Positions 25,640 through 34,997 of a DNA stretch of 64,000 bases are shown piece after piece. Position 1 is the first letter of the stretch; each line of letters begins with the position of its first letter. The notes beneath the pieces were generated by a model. The model searched no databases and was not told the origin of the DNA. It worked only from the letters and a program-made list of their open reading frames with translations. Origin of the DNA: Levilactobacillus spicheri DSM 15429 (GTDB taxonomy: Bacteria > Bacillota > Bacilli > Lactobacillales > Lactobacillaceae); the NCBI RefSeq assembly GCF_001435095.1, contig NZ_AZFC01000016.1, positions 199,332 to 263,331 of the forward strand, in the 5' to 3' direction. Made by a program: the position numbers and the translations under genes.

Positions 25640-26043
25640 TATTCCGTCCGCCCCGCTTCCACTTGTTGAATGCACCAATTGCCTAATTCCGTGACCCGGT
25701 CCTGCTGGTCACTCAGGGCGAGATAGCCCATCATGGCCTCGAACCCGGTCGAGATTCGGTAGGTCACCACGTCGGTGTTCTTGGCGTGGGTGTAGCTCTT
25801 GGCGTTGCGCCCGCGCTTGAAGATGGTCCACTCGTCGTCGGTCAGGATGTCGTCCTGCTCCATCAGCGCGATCAAGGCCGCTTGGGCCTTGGCCGACACG
25901 TAATGGGTCGCCGTCCGTTGCAAATGGTTGGGCTTGGCCAGCCCTTCTTCGATTAGGTGCCGCCGAATGATGACTTCGTAAGCGGCGTCGCCCATGTAGG
26001 CCAGGGCGACCCCGTTTAACTGCTGATAATTTGTGTTTGTCAT
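25639..26043 (-). CDS. mrnC: Mini-ribonuclease III
   Basis: A 134-residue RNase III domain protein lacking the double-stranded RNA binding domain, which matures 23S rRNA ends in Firmicutes. The catalytic segment [17 protein letters not shown] (about 12-28) holds the conserved Asp and Glu. ATG 26043 overlaps the cysS stop codon (TAATG) and has AAGGA upstream. The cysS-mrnC-rlmB-rae1 order is the normal Firmicutes one. Confidence 0.94.
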   Translation of the reverse strand: MTNTNYQQLNGVALAYMGDAAYEVIIRRHLIEEGLAKPNHLQRTATHYVSAKAQAALIALMEQDDILTDDEWTIFKRGRNAKSYTHAKNTDVVTYRISTGFEAMMGYLALSDQQDRVTELGNWCIQQVEAGRTE

Positions 26044-27455
26044 TAATTTTCCTTTCGCCAACGCGTCCCTTGGGGCGTGTCTTCCAAAATGATGCCTTGG
26101 TTCTTTAATTGTTCCCGAATCTCGTCGCTGCGCTGGAAGTTCCGGTCCTGACGGGCTTGGATTCGCTCGTCGATCAGGGACTGAATGTGGTCGTCGTCCA
26201 GGCTATCCGCCTCGGTCAAGACGACCCCGAAGACGCCCAGCAAGTCGGCCAGCGTCTGGCGCATGAATTCCAACGTGCCCTTCAAAACGAAGGACCGTTC
26301 GGCGTAAACGTTCCCCAACCGGGCTAGGTCATAGACCTTCGAGACCCCGTTCTGTACGTTAAAGTCGTCGTCCATCGCGTCGATGTAGTCGGCCACGAGC
26401 TGGCGGGTCTCCTGTTCGGTCTTGGGGTCGTTGCCGGCCTCCGCGTCCTTCAGCCGGTACCCCATGTTATCGTAGGCCGTCTGAAGCCGTTGGAGGTTCC
26501 GGGCCGCCGTGTCGATGTTCTGCTGGGTGTACTGAATCGGGCGTCGGTACTGGGTCGTCGCCATGAAGAAGCGCAGGGTCTGCGGGTCCACCGTCTTGAT
26601 CAGGTCGTGGACCGTCACGAAGTTGCCCAGGGACTTGCTCATCTTCTGGTTCTCATCGCCGACCGTGACGAAGCCGTTGTGCATCCAGTAATGGACGAAG
26701 GGCTTGCCGGTCTCGGCTTCGCTCTGCGCGATTTCATTTTCGTGGTGCGGGAAGGTCAGATCCTCGCCCCCACCGTGAATGTCGAAGGTGTCGCCCAAGA
26801 AGTGGGTCGACATCACGGAGCACTCGATGTGCCAGCCGGGACGGCCCGCCCCCCACGGCGATGGCCAGGAGATTTCTCCCGGCTTGGCACCCTTCCACAA
26901 CGCAAAGTCGATGGGATCTTCCTTGCGGGCGGTCTCCTCGTCGTTGGTGTGCTGGGACGCCCCCTCTTCGAGTTCGTCGATGTTCTGATGGGAGAGCTTC
27001 CCGTAGTCGGCAAACTTGTGGGCCCGGTAGTACACGTCGCCGTCGACCGGGTACGCGTAGCCCTTGGTGATCAATTTTTCAATAAACGACACAATCTCTT
27101 GAATGAAGTCCGTCGCCCGGGGATTCGCGGTCGCGGGCTCGATGTTCAGCGCCGCCGTGTCTTCCTTGAAGGCCTGGATAAACTTATCACCCAGTTCGGG
27201 CACGGTAATGCCTTCCTTGTGGGCTTCGCGAATCATCTTATCATCAACGTCGGTAAAGTTCGAGACGTACTTGACTTGGTATCCCCGGTATTCGAAGTAC
27301 CGGCGAATGGTATCAAAGGCAATCACGCTCCGCGCGTTCCCAATATGAATGTAGTTATACACGGTCGGGCCACACACGTACATGTTGACCACGCCAGGCG
27401 TCATCGGTTCAAAAGTTTCCTTTTGACGGGTCATGGTATTAAAAACTTTGAGCAT
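26043..27455 (-). CDS. cysS: Cysteinyl-tRNA synthetase
   Basis: A 470-residue class I synthetase charging tRNA-Cys. Zinc-site cysteine in [18 protein letters not shown] (25-42) with the HIGN nucleotide motif, [10 protein letters not shown] near 205-214 with the other zinc ligands, and KMSKSLGN near 266-273. C-terminal DALR-like helical domain follows. First gene of the cysS-mrnC-rlmB-rae1 operon. GGAG eleven bases upstream of ATG 27455. No cysteine T-box can be recognised in the 140-base upstream region. Confidence 0.97.
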   Translation of the reverse strand: MLKVFNTMTRQKETFEPMTPGVVNMYVCGPTVYNYIHIGNARSVIAFDTIRRYFEYRGYQVKYVSNFTDVDDKMIREAHKEGITVPELGDKFIQAFKEDTAALNIEPATANPRATDFIQEIVSFIEKLITKGYAYPVDGDVYYRAHKFADYGKLSHQNIDELEEGASQHTNDEETARKEDPIDFALWKGAKPGEISWPSPWGAGRPGWHIECSVMSTHFLGDTFDIHGGGEDLTFPHHENEIAQSEAETGKPFVHYWMHNGFVTVGDENQKMSKSLGNFVTVHDLIKTVDPQTLRFFMATTQYRRPIQYTQQNIDTAARNLQRLQTAYDNMGYRLKDAEAGNDPKTEQETRQLVADYIDAMDDDFNVQNGVSKVYDLARLGNVYAERSFVLKGTLEFMRQTLADLLGVFGVVLTEADSLDDDHIQSLIDERIQARQDRNFQRSDEIREQLKNQGIILEDTPQGTRWRKEN

Positions 27456-27520
27456 CCCGAAGCTCCTTTCACGTTACTAATCGTTAGTTAGCTCCATTGT
27501 AGCATACCCGACCCCAAACC

Positions 27521-27566
27521 AAGAAACCGAAGTCGTGCCTTTGCGGCCCCTCCTTCGGTTTCTTTA
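27521..27566. terminator. Hairpin terminator between the 119-residue gene and cysS
   Basis: AAGAAACCGAAG pairs exactly with CTTCGGTTTCTT. The minus strand continues GGTTTGG and the plus strand TATC, so the U-tract is weak in both directions. Confidence 0.6.
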
Positions 27567-27595
27567 TCAAATCAGTAAGATCTGCGCCACCAGCG

Positions 27596-27955
27596 TCACG
27601 ATTCAACCGGCAAGTGGCGCACGTCCCAGATGACGTTCAGGCTGACCAACCCTAACGCCAGGTACGACCACAGCGTCAGGTCCAGGGAAAAGCCGACCTC
27701 GGAGATGCCCATGAGCCAAACAATCAGGACCAACACCAACACGGTGACGTCGCTATTGAGCGCCACCCCCGGTTGGGTCGTTAGGTCGATCATGCCGGCG
27801 ACCAGGTACAGGCCGGCAATCACCAGCCCCCAGGAGCCATTCAACGCCGGTCCCCCCTCTCCGGCCGGATTAACGTTTAAATTGAGTGCCTGGGCCAGGG
27901 TGAAGACCGCCCACGCAATCAGGGCGAGTCCCGTAATCAATTTAGTGATTCGCAT
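27596..27955 (-). CDS. Small integral membrane protein, unknown function
   Basis: A 119-residue protein with four hydrophobic segments (about 5-24, 43-60, 68-84, 90-108) and short polar loops. I recognise no family or motif. It is not coupled to either neighbour: gltX lies upstream behind its own terminator and cysS lies downstream behind another hairpin. ATG 27955 follows a GGGGGC stretch, a poor ribosome site. Codon use is like the surrounding core genes. Confidence 0.65.
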   Translation of the reverse strand: MRITKLITGLALIAWAVFTLAQALNLNVNPAGEGGPALNGSWGLVIAGLYLVAGMIDLTTQPGVALNSDVTVLVLVLIVWLMGISEVGFSLDLTLWSYLALGLVSLNVIWDVRHLPVES

Positions 27956-28159
27956 CAGTGTGCCCCCATTCGTTAACGGTTTCGTTGCTTGACTCCTACC
28001 ATACTATGGGCGCCCCACCGGGACAATTCATCGTACTCGACCTGTTAAGGCACTCCACGATTCGGTTGGTACGATGGTTTGACCACTGATTTGGCCATGC
28101 TTTTGACCTATTTCTCGATTTATTAGAAGCCCTATACGCACTGGTCCTTAATCGGCGTC

Positions 28160-28198
28160 AAAAAAATCGGCGTCTGCCGTTAGGCAAACACCGATTTC
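28160..28198 (-). terminator. Terminator of gltX
   Basis: On the minus strand AAATCGGTGTTTGCC pairs with GGCAGACGCCGATTT (wobbles) around TAAC and is followed by seven T residues. The rest of 27956-28159 holds nothing I can identify. Confidence 0.9.
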
Positions 28199-28205
28199 AA
28201 AGACA

Positions 28206-29699
28206 CTATTTAGCACCCAGTTGGTCCAACGTTTGTTGGATGTGGGCTAAGGCCGTTTCACGACCCACCAATTCGATGGATTCAGGTAATTCTGGCCCGT
28301 GCATCTCGTGGGTAACGGCAATCCGGATTGGCATCCAGAGTTGCCGGCCCTTGATGCCGGTTTGGGCTTGAACCCGCTTGATGACGTGGAAAATCTCCAC
28401 GGAGTCAAACAAGTCCAGCTTCTTGATTTCAGCAGCGAAGGCCTTTAAGACCACCGGTGCCGTCTCGTTGTTGATTTCGTCCCAGGCATCGCCCTCAACC
28501 TTTTCGGGTTCCTGGAAGAAGACCGACGCCATGTCGTTGATCTGCGCCATGTAACTCATTTGACGCTTGTACAGGTTGATCAACTGACGCGACCATTCAA
28601 TCGTGGCCGTATCCGGGTTGGCCGGGATGTTACCGGCCTTGATCAATTGCTTCATGGCCAAGTCAGCGATGGTACTCTCATCCGCGTCCTTGACGTACCG
28701 GTTGTTCAACCATTCCAACTTGTCCATGTCGAACGTTGCTGGCGACTTGCTCAACCGCGTCTCGTCGTACATCTTGATGAATTGCTTGCGGGTGAAGATT
28801 TCGTCTTCCCCAACTGGTGACCAGCCCAACAACAGGATGAAGTTGAACATGGCTTCTGGCAAGTAACCCAAGTCCCGGTACTGTTCGATGAATTGCAAGA
28901 CGGATTCGTCCCGCTTGGACAGCTTCTTCCCGGTGTCCTTGCTGATAATCAGGCTCATGTGGCCGAACTTAGGGGCTTCCCAGCCAAAGGCTTCGTAGAT
29001 CATCAGTTGTTTTGGCGTGTTGGCCACGTGGTCGTCGCCCCGGAAGACGTGACTGATGGCCATCTTGTGGTCGTCCACGACCACGGCGAAGTTGTAGGTC
29101 GGCATGCCGTCCCGCTTGGCGATGACGAAGTCCCCACCAATCGTGTCGGAGTTGAAGGAAACGTTGCCCTTCACCATGTCGTCCCACGCGTAGACCTTGT
29201 CCTTAGGCACGCGGAACCGGATGACCGGCTTCAAGCCCTTGGCCTTGGCAGCGTCGATGGCCGCCTGCTTTTCTTCGTCGGACATGCCCGCGTATTCGTA
29301 TTCGTAGTGTGGCATTTCGTTGCGGGCCTTTTGAGCTTCGCGGTCCGCTTGCAGTTCCTCTTCGGTCCGGTAAGACTCGTAAGCCTTGCCTTCGTCCATC
29401 AATTGTTGGATGAGGGGTGCGTAGATGTCACGACGTTCTGATTGCCGGTACGGACCGTAGTCCCCACCAACATCGGGACCTTCGTCCCAGTCCAAACCGA
29501 GCCACTTCAAGTTTTCCAGCTGGCTCCGTTCACCGTCCGCAATGTTGCGCTTAGTATCCGTGTCTTCGATCCGAATAATAAACTTGCCCTTGTTGTGCCG
29601 TGCGAACAGGTAATTAAAAATCGCTGTCCGCGCGTTCCCGATGTGCAGATGTCCAGTGGGGCTCGGAGCATAACGAACCCGAATTGCGTTTTTAGCCAA
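28206..29699 (-). CDS. gltX: Glutamyl-tRNA synthetase
   Basis: A 497-residue class I synthetase. [18 protein letters not shown] at 9-26 contains the HIGN motif and [10 protein letters not shown] near 258-267 the KMSKS equivalent. In lactobacilli this enzyme is usually non-discriminating, charging tRNA-Gln as well for later amidation; that is family knowledge, not visible here. Single gene flanked by terminators. ATG 29699 with GAAAGAGG upstream. Confidence 0.97.
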   Translation of the reverse strand: MAKNAIRVRYAPSPTGHLHIGNARTAIFNYLFARHNKGKFIIRIEDTDTKRNIADGERSQLENLKWLGLDWDEGPDVGGDYGPYRQSERRDIYAPLIQQLMDEGKAYESYRTEEELQADREAQKARNEMPHYEYEYAGMSDEEKQAAIDAAKAKGLKPVIRFRVPKDKVYAWDDMVKGNVSFNSDTIGGDFVIAKRDGMPTYNFAVVVDDHKMAISHVFRGDDHVANTPKQLMIYEAFGWEAPKFGHMSLIISKDTGKKLSKRDESVLQFIEQYRDLGYLPEAMFNFILLLGWSPVGEDEIFTRKQFIKMYDETRLSKSPATFDMDKLEWLNNRYVKDADESTIADLAMKQLIKAGNIPANPDTATIEWSRQLINLYKRQMSYMAQINDMASVFFQEPEKVEGDAWDEINNETAPVVLKAFAAEIKKLDLFDSVEIFHVIKRVQAQTGIKGRQLWMPIRIAVTHEMHGPELPESIELVGRETALAHIQQTLDQLGAK

Positions 29700-29828
29700 A
29701 ATGGTTGCGCCTCTTTCTCGTTTTTTGGTTAGCGAGCGGTCCTAACCGTCGCCATACATAGTGCTTTAAGTGTACAATGCCTCTCCCTAAAAATAAAGGG
29801 GTTGGCCCGCTTTGTTCACAATTAAGGG

Positions 29829-29868
29829 GCAAAAAAGCCGGTCCACACCGTTCTGGCGCGTCCCGGTT
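29829..29868 (-). terminator. Probable terminator after yacL
   Basis: On the minus strand an imperfect GC-rich stem (ACCGG...CCGGC ends) is followed by TTTTTT, just after the yacL stop. Confidence 0.55.
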
Positions 29869-29874
29869 TCTTGC

Positions 29875-31044
29875 TTACCGTTGTTTCTTACGTTTCTCGG
29901 CCGTCGACTTCTGCGCCGACTGATGATCTTCGATGCCCCGGTCAGAATGCACCGGCTTGGCAAAGATCATGCGTCCCGCATCCGTCTGGATGGCACTGGT
30001 GACCACGACGTCAAGCTGTTTATTGATAAAGTACTTGCCGTCTTCCACCACGACCATGGTGCCGTCGTCGAGGTAGGCCACCCCCTGCTGCCGTTCGGTC
30101 CCGTTCTTCACGACCATCACGTGCAGGTTTTCTCCCGGAATGACCCGGGGTTTCAGGGCGTTGGCCAACGAGTTGATGTTCAAGACCTGAACGTTTTGGA
30201 ACTGGATCACCTTGTTCAGGTTGTAGTCGTTGGTCACGATGACCCCGCCGTTTTGCTTGGCCAAGGCGATCAGCTTGCTGTCGACCTCGGGGATGTCCTC
30301 AAAGTCGCCCTCGTACATCTCGATGGGCATGACGTGTTCATTCTGCAGTTTATTCAGAATGTCCAGACCCCGCCGGCCCCGGACCCGCTTGACCGAATCG
30401 CTGGAGTCCGCAATGTACTGTAATTCATAGAGCACAAAATTGGGGACCAACAGCGTTCCTTCGAGGAACCCGGTCTTCGCCAGGTCGTAGATCCGACCAT
30501 CAATCAAGATGTTGGTGTCCAGAATCTTGTAGTGATGGAAGTTTGGTTCGACCTGTTTGTCGATGACCTTCTCACTGGCCTCTTCGCTGGCCTTCTTGCT
30601 CCGCGACTGGAAAAGCCGCCGCCATTCCTCGCCCCGAATCTTACTAAGCCGCGTTCCCAACCGAAAACCGAAGTACCCCAACAGGATCATCAGGATCCAC
30701 GGGATAATCGTACTGATCAGGAAGGACGGTACCCGGAACAGGAACTGGGAGATCAACAGGGCCAGGGCCAACCCGACGATGGTCAGGAGGCTCCCGAAGA
30801 TAATCGTCATCGGGTCCTGCTTGTTCAGGTAACTCTCCACCCGACTGATCAGTCGGAGGAAACTCTTCGCAAAGATGGCCCCGAGAATGAGAAAAATAAT
30901 AGCACCAAGCAAAATATTAACAATAACATTATCAACGAGAAGACTCTTCACCCCAAAGAGGAGCCAAGTCCGTGGCAGGTAAGCTGCGCCCAGCACACCA
31001 CCAATGATTGCAAAGATCACTAAGACAACTGTTCGTTTACGCAT
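29875..31044 (-). CDS. yacL: PIN/TRAM domain membrane protein, YacL family
   Basis: A 389-residue protein with four N-terminal membrane helices (about 5-25, 35-58, 80-105, 108-130), a PIN nuclease-like domain starting at KILDTNILIDGRIYDL (near 172) with later acidic residues in RRGLDILNKLQ and GGVIVTNDYNLNKV, and a C-terminal TRAM-like RNA-binding domain (about 300-365). YacL proteins are predicted membrane-associated ribonucleases; no substrate is established. ATG 31044 follows GGGAGGTG. It follows radA by 82 bp, the B. subtilis order. Confidence 0.92.
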   Translation of the reverse strand: MRKRTVVLVIFAIIGGVLGAAYLPRTWLLFGVKSLLVDNVIVNILLGAIIFLILGAIFAKSFLRLISRVESYLNKQDPMTIIFGSLLTIVGLALALLISQFLFRVPSFLISTIIPWILMILLGYFGFRLGTRLSKIRGEEWRRLFQSRSKKASEEASEKVIDKQVEPNFHHYKILDTNILIDGRIYDLAKTGFLEGTLLVPNFVLYELQYIADSSDSVKRVRGRRGLDILNKLQNEHVMPIEMYEGDFEDIPEVDSKLIALAKQNGGVIVTNDYNLNKVIQFQNVQVLNINSLANALKPRVIPGENLHVMVVKNGTERQQGVAYLDDGTMVVVEDGKYFINKQLDVVVTSAIQTDAGRMIFAKPVHSDRGIEDHQSAQKSTAEKRKKQR

Positions 31045-31126
31045 ACGTTCACCTCCCTTCATGGCTGGATTCTTTCATCACGCCTTGATTATGACGTCCT
31101 GCGTTGCCCGCTAAAACCCGTGGCGG

Positions 31127-32500
31127 TTACACGCCCAGCGCGAGCTTCAGTGCTTGCCGCAAGGTGGAGACCCCGACCACGTCGATGCCGGTCGGCGGGT
31201 TCCACCCCTGCAGGTTGTTCTTTGGGACAAAGATCCGCTGGAAACCCAGCTTCTTGGCCTCGGCGACCCGTTGTTCGATCCGGCTGACCCGCCGAATCTC
31301 ACCGGTCAAGCCGACTTCGCCGACGAAACAGTCCGTGGGGGCCGTCGCGGTGTCCCGGTAACTGGAAGCGATGCTTAACGCTATCGCCAGGTCGATCGCC
31401 GGTTCATCCAACTTCACCCCACCAGCCGCCTTTAAAAAGGCGTCCTGGTTCTGCAACATCAGGTTGGCCCGCTTCTCCAGGACCGCCATCAACAGGGAGA
31501 CCCGGTTGCGGTCCAACCCACTGGCCGTCCGCTGCGCGTTGCCAAAGACCGACGGCGTTATCAGCGCCTGGACCTCGACCAGAATGGGCCGCGTCCCTTC
31601 CATCGAAACCACGATGGCCGACCCGGTCGCGTCCTTCAATCGTTCCTCCAGGAAGATCTCCGACGGGTTGGCCACCTCATAGAGGCCGCCCTCCTTCATC
31701 TCGAAGATGCCCAGTTCGTTGGTCGACCCGAACCGGTTCTTGACCGCCCGCAGGATCCGGTAAGTGTGGTGCATGTCCCCTTCAAAGTACAGGACGGTGT
31801 CCACCATGTGTTCCAGAATCTTCGGCCCGGCAATCGCGCCGCCCTTGGTCACGTGGCCCACCACGAAGATGGTGATGCCGTTGGTCTTGGCAATCTGCAT
31901 CAGTTCACCGGTGACCGCCCGGATCTGGGAGACCGACCCAATGGCCGACTCGATACCGGGAGCCTGCATGGTCTGCACGGAGTCGATGACCACGTAGTCC
32001 GGCTGCATCTCCTCGATGTTCGCCCGGATGCTGGCCATGTCCGTCTCCGGGTACAGGTAGAGGTGGTCGCTGTTGACCACCAAGCGGTCCGCCCGCATCT
32101 TGATCTGACTGGCACTTTCTTCCCCCGACACGTACAGGACCTTACCGCCAGTCGCGCTCAACTGACCCGACACCTGCAGCAAGAGGGTCGACTTCCCGAT
32201 ACCGGGATCCCCCCCGATCAGGATCAAGGAGCCCGGCACGATGCCGCCACCCAGGACCCGGTTCAGTTCCTCCATCTGGGTCTTGACCCGGGTCTCGGTG
32301 GTGTGCTTGATCTCGTTCATCAGCTGGGGCCGCGTGTGCTCCCCGCTGGCCGTGACCCGCGTCGATTGCGGCTTAGCGACCGGCGTGCTGACTTCCTCAA
32401 CCATGGTGTTCCATTCGCCACAGTTGGGGCAGCGCCCCAGGTACCGTGGGGAACTGTAATCACAATTTTGACAAACGTAATTCGTTTTTGCCTTAGCCAC
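31127..32500 (-). CDS. radA: DNA repair protein RadA
   Basis: A 457-residue RecA-like branch-migration helicase. N-terminal zinc finger with C10, C13, C24, C27, Walker [11 protein letters not shown] at 96-105, the KNRFG motif near 255, and a Lon-protease-like C-terminal domain. The start is GTG at 32500 ([13 protein letters not shown]): GAGGGGG lies six bases before it and directly abuts the alternative ATG two codons upstream. The gap to dut carries an unusual perfect palindrome near the probable promoter. Confidence 0.96.
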   Translation of the reverse strand: MAKAKTNYVCQNCDYSSPRYLGRCPNCGEWNTMVEEVSTPVAKPQSTRVTASGEHTRPQLMNEIKHTTETRVKTQMEELNRVLGGGIVPGSLILIGGDPGIGKSTLLLQVSGQLSATGGKVLYVSGEESASQIKMRADRLVVNSDHLYLYPETDMASIRANIEEMQPDYVVIDSVQTMQAPGIESAIGSVSQIRAVTGELMQIAKTNGITIFVVGHVTKGGAIAGPKILEHMVDTVLYFEGDMHHTYRILRAVKNRFGSTNELGIFEMKEGGLYEVANPSEIFLEERLKDATGSAIVVSMEGTRPILVEVQALITPSVFGNAQRTASGLDRNRVSLLMAVLEKRANLMLQNQDAFLKAAGGVKLDEPAIDLAIALSIASSYRDTATAPTDCFVGEVGLTGEIRRVSRIEQRVAEAKKLGFQRIFVPKNNLQGWNPPTGIDVVGVSTLRQALKLALGV

Positions 32501-32602
32501 GTGCATCCCCCTCATCTGATTTTTAGCTCTTAGCGGGCCACCCGCGCCGCACCCGACGCTCAGGGGTGGTCCCCGCATTCAACGAACTTTCTTCTACTTT
32601 AT

Positions 32603-32626
32603 ATTCTAGCATATTCCCCGGGGAAT
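32603..32626 (-). promoter_or_regulatory. Palindrome and -10 box upstream of radA
   Basis: ATTCCCCGGGGAAT (32613-32626) is a perfect 14-base palindrome placed just upstream of a TAGAAT -10 box (32603-32608) on the minus strand. It is positioned like an operator between -35 and -10. The regulator is unknown. Confidence 0.45.
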
Positions 32627-32660
32627 CCCCCAGTAGTCCATCATAAGCCTTTGTAAAGAT

Positions 32661-33206
32661 TTAATGTTGGTCGGACGACCCAAAACCGCCCCGTCGTTCC
32701 TGTTGGGGCGCCTGTTCCCCATCGGCCAGGCGGAACGGTAAGAAGATCCCCTGGGCGATGCGTTGGCCTTTCTTGATGACCACGTCGTGCAAGCCCACGT
32801 TGACCAATTGGACGAAGATCTCGCCCTCGTTCTTTTCATTATTGTAATAGTCCGCGTCGATGATGCCGACCCCGTTAGGCAGAATCAGGTTGTGCTTCAG
32901 CGGGTTGCTCGACCGGTTGGCCAGCATCAGTACCTCGTCCGGTTGCATGTACGCCTTGATTCCCGTGGGAACCAGGTACGGCTTTAGGTCGTGCTGGCCC
33001 GCTTCCAATTCCGCCGTGGTCATCGGTTCGCGGTGCCGTAACCGTTTAAACGCATGCAGCACGTCGTGACGCCAGATCGACGGCAAGGTGAAGTCCTCGG
33101 CGCACTCGAAGTCGTAGCCGGCCGCCTGTTGGGTCGTGCGGTATGGCAGGTGCACCCCCTGGTCCGCGTACTTGCTGACGATTTCAAAGCCTCGTTGTTT
33201 CATCAT
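32661..33206 (-). CDS. dut: dUTP diphosphatase
   Basis: A 181-residue trimeric dUTPase that removes dUTP and makes dUMP for thymidylate synthesis. Motifs: AGYDFECAED (motif 1, about 28-37), ANRSSNPLKHNLILPNGVGIIDADYYNNEKNE (motifs 2 and 3, about 96-127), and the C-terminal RGGFGSSD (motif 5) that closes over the substrate. Start ATG 33206 (MMKQRGF) follows GGGAG by six bases. An insertion of about 30 residues between motifs 1 and 2 makes it longer than the E. coli enzyme, as is common in lactobacilli. Confidence 0.95.
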   Translation of the reverse strand: MMKQRGFEIVSKYADQGVHLPYRTTQQAAGYDFECAEDFTLPSIWRHDVLHAFKRLRHREPMTTAELEAGQHDLKPYLVPTGIKAYMQPDEVLMLANRSSNPLKHNLILPNGVGIIDADYYNNEKNEGEIFVQLVNVGLHDVVIKKGQRIAQGIFLPFRLADGEQAPQQERRGGFGSSDQH

Positions 33207-33316
33207 TAGCCACTCCCTCATTGATTATTTCAGTCGGTGTTGCGTGAAAGCTCTCTTCCTAGAATAAGCATCCTCCGGTCAGATTACCAGCAAAAACCCC
33301 GTTTGGCGAAAAGGAG

Positions 33317-33345
33317 TTGACAAGATTGCCCTGATAGACCAGAAT
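33317..33345 (+). promoter_or_regulatory. Predicted promoter of the GNAT gene and rpiA
   Basis: Perfect TTGACA, 17 bases, CAGAAT, about 40 bases before the ATG at 33384. Confidence 0.7.
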
Positions 33346-33383
33346 CAAGGGGAAGTCATTGGGCACGAAAGGAGTCTTGCGGC

Positions 33384-33695
33384 ATGTCGCTGACCGAAGC
33401 ACCCGGTCGCTTGACGATCGTCGAGAACGACCAACTATTGGCGAGTCTGCACTACCTGACGTTGGCCGACGATACCTGGGTCCTGGAACAGATCTTTGTC
33501 CGGCCCAGTCAGTCAACCGACCTAGCTGTGCAGCTGCTTAAACGTTTTACTAGTCTCGCCAATGCGGCCGCCGTACCGGTCAAGTTACTGGATCCGTACG
33601 CGAAGACCTACTTCGCGACGTACCCGGTTCTCGACCACCTGGCCGATCATCAGCTACCCGTTCGCGGGCCTGGTGCCGTGCGCCCCGTTGACTGA
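33384..33695 (+). CDS. Small GNAT-like N-acetyltransferase (YjdJ type)
   Basis: A 103-residue protein that looks like the short GNAT subfamily: hydrophobic beta strands ([17 protein letters not shown]), then [50 protein letters not shown], in which the last stretch corresponds to the CPYAxxYF-like motif of these proteins. The substrate is unknown. AAAGGAG nine bases upstream of the ATG. It ends 35 bp before rpiA, and one promoter probably serves both. Confidence 0.75.
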   Translation: MSLTEAPGRLTIVENDQLLASLHYLTLADDTWVLEQIFVRPSQSTDLAVQLLKRFTSLANAAAVPVKLLDPYAKTYFATYPVLDHLADHQLPVRGPGAVRPVD

Positions 33696-33730
33696 CACGA
33701 CCCTATCACAGAAAGAGGAGACAATCACCC

Positions 33731-34417
33731 ATGGATCAAAATGCATTAAAGGCCCTCGTTGGGCAAGAAGCCGTCAAGTACGTTGAAGACGGGATGATTT
33801 TAGGAATCGGAACCGGCTCGACCGTTCGTTACATGATCGACGCCTTAGGTGAACGCGTCGCAAAGGAAGGCCTGCACATCATCGGGGTCGCCACTTCCGA
33901 CCGTTCCGCCAAGCAAGCCGAATCACTGGGCATCACCATCAAGCAATTGGACGAAGTCGACCACCTCGACCTGACCATCGACGGTGCCGACGAAATCGAC
34001 GACAACTTCCAAGGCATTAAGGGTGGCGGGGCCGCCCACCTCTGGGAAAAGATCGTGGCCATCAACTCCACCAAGAACATGTGGATCGTGGACGAAAGCA
34101 AGCTGGTCCACCACTTGGGCAAGTTCCCCCTGCCACTGGAAGTCATTCCGTTCGGTTCCACGCACGTCCTGGAAAAGCTCGACAAGATGGGTCTGCACCC
34201 AACCTTCCGGATGACGGAAGACGGGCAACACGTCCTGACCGACTCCAAGAACTACATCATCGACCTGCACCTGGGCCGCATCGACCACCCGCACGAACTG
34301 GCGAACACCTTAAACGGCATCGTCGGGGTCGTGGAACACGGCTTATTCTTAGACGTGGTCAACACGGTCATCGTGGGTCGCCAAGACGGTCCCGAGGTCT
34401 TGAACGCTCGCGATTAA
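33731..34417 (+). CDS. rpiA: Ribose 5-phosphate isomerase A
   Basis: A 228-residue RpiA interconverting ribose 5-phosphate and ribulose 5-phosphate. Motifs: [16 protein letters not shown] (26-41) for phosphate binding, [31 protein letters not shown] (about 80-110) with the catalytic residues, and [22 protein letters not shown] near 119-140. Length is normal. Last gene of the GNAT-rpiA unit, closed by the terminator at 34475-34509. A pentose phosphate enzyme fits heterofermentative sugar metabolism. Confidence 0.97.
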   Translation: MDQNALKALVGQEAVKYVEDGMILGIGTGSTVRYMIDALGERVAKEGLHIIGVATSDRSAKQAESLGITIKQLDEVDHLDLTIDGADEIDDNFQGIKGGGAAHLWEKIVAINSTKNMWIVDESKLVHHLGKFPLPLEVIPFGSTHVLEKLDKMGLHPTFRMTEDGQHVLTDSKNYIIDLHLGRIDHPHELANTLNGIVGVVEHGLFLDVVNTVIVGRQDGPEVLNARD

Positions 34418-34423
34418 GCCTTT

Positions 34424-34645
34424 TTAAATTAAAAGATGGCTCTTTATCAACCAGTGTTGATGAGAACTGATGTGAGAACTCAATTCGTTTACGAATTGAG
34501 TTCTTTTTTCGACTTTGATTTTAAATTCAATCTGGATTCGGAAAATTAAATGTTCCCAATTTTTGTAACTGTATACGGTTCGTTTGATTTGACGGTTGAA
34601 ATCTTCCAGTGAGTCATTAAATGCTGGCCGGAAATCATGTCCCAA
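34424..34645 (-). pseudogene. Transposase C-terminal remnant (ISL3-like)
   Basis: A minus-strand reading contains SLEDFNRQIKRTVYSYKNW followed by EHLIFRIQIEF, which resembles the C-terminal end of ISL3-family transposases (the E...N.-IKR..-GY.N. block) with a small deletion. No catalytic DDE part is present, and the rpiA terminator lies inside the reading, so this is a decayed fragment, not a gene. It marks the left border of the AT-rich island that carries the LPXTG adhesin. Confidence 0.55.
34475..34509 (+). terminator. Terminator of rpiA
   Basis: AGAACTCAATTCG pairs perfectly with CGAATTGAGTTCT around TTTA, followed by TTTTTT. Confidence 0.93.
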
Positions 34646-34997
34646 CAGCTCTAACCATCGACTGATGGCCTTTTAAGATGCTGTGTTGAACGACAATACT
34701 GCTTATTATTTAATCCTCTGTTAACATCAGATCAATTGCGTGAAATTTTTATAGAACACGGATTATGCCCTAGTCTCATTTTAGGCTGTCTAAATTAATT
34801 ACCCGTCAATTGATTTTTAACATCAATACGATTATTTCTTATACGATAGGACACTGGGACAGTAAGGTAACTATCACTTTTTATAACTCATCTTATACTA
34901 ATATAAGTTAAATGTGTAGAACCTACTTGTTAACCATGCTAAGCTGTGGTCAATTAAGCCTGAACATCAACTAAGCTATTCCAAGGAAGGCGACCAC
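34646..34997. other. AT-rich upstream region of the adhesin gene
   Basis: No gene seen. Base composition drops sharply in GC compared with rpiA. A TATACT near 34896 could be a -10 box, but no good -35 precedes it. AAGGAAGG lies before the ATG at 34998. Confidence 0.5.

Noticed and set aside
27456-27595. T-box riboswitch for cysS
   Set aside because: The region is too short and lacks the T-box core TGGNACCGCG; the only hairpin is the upstream gene's terminator.
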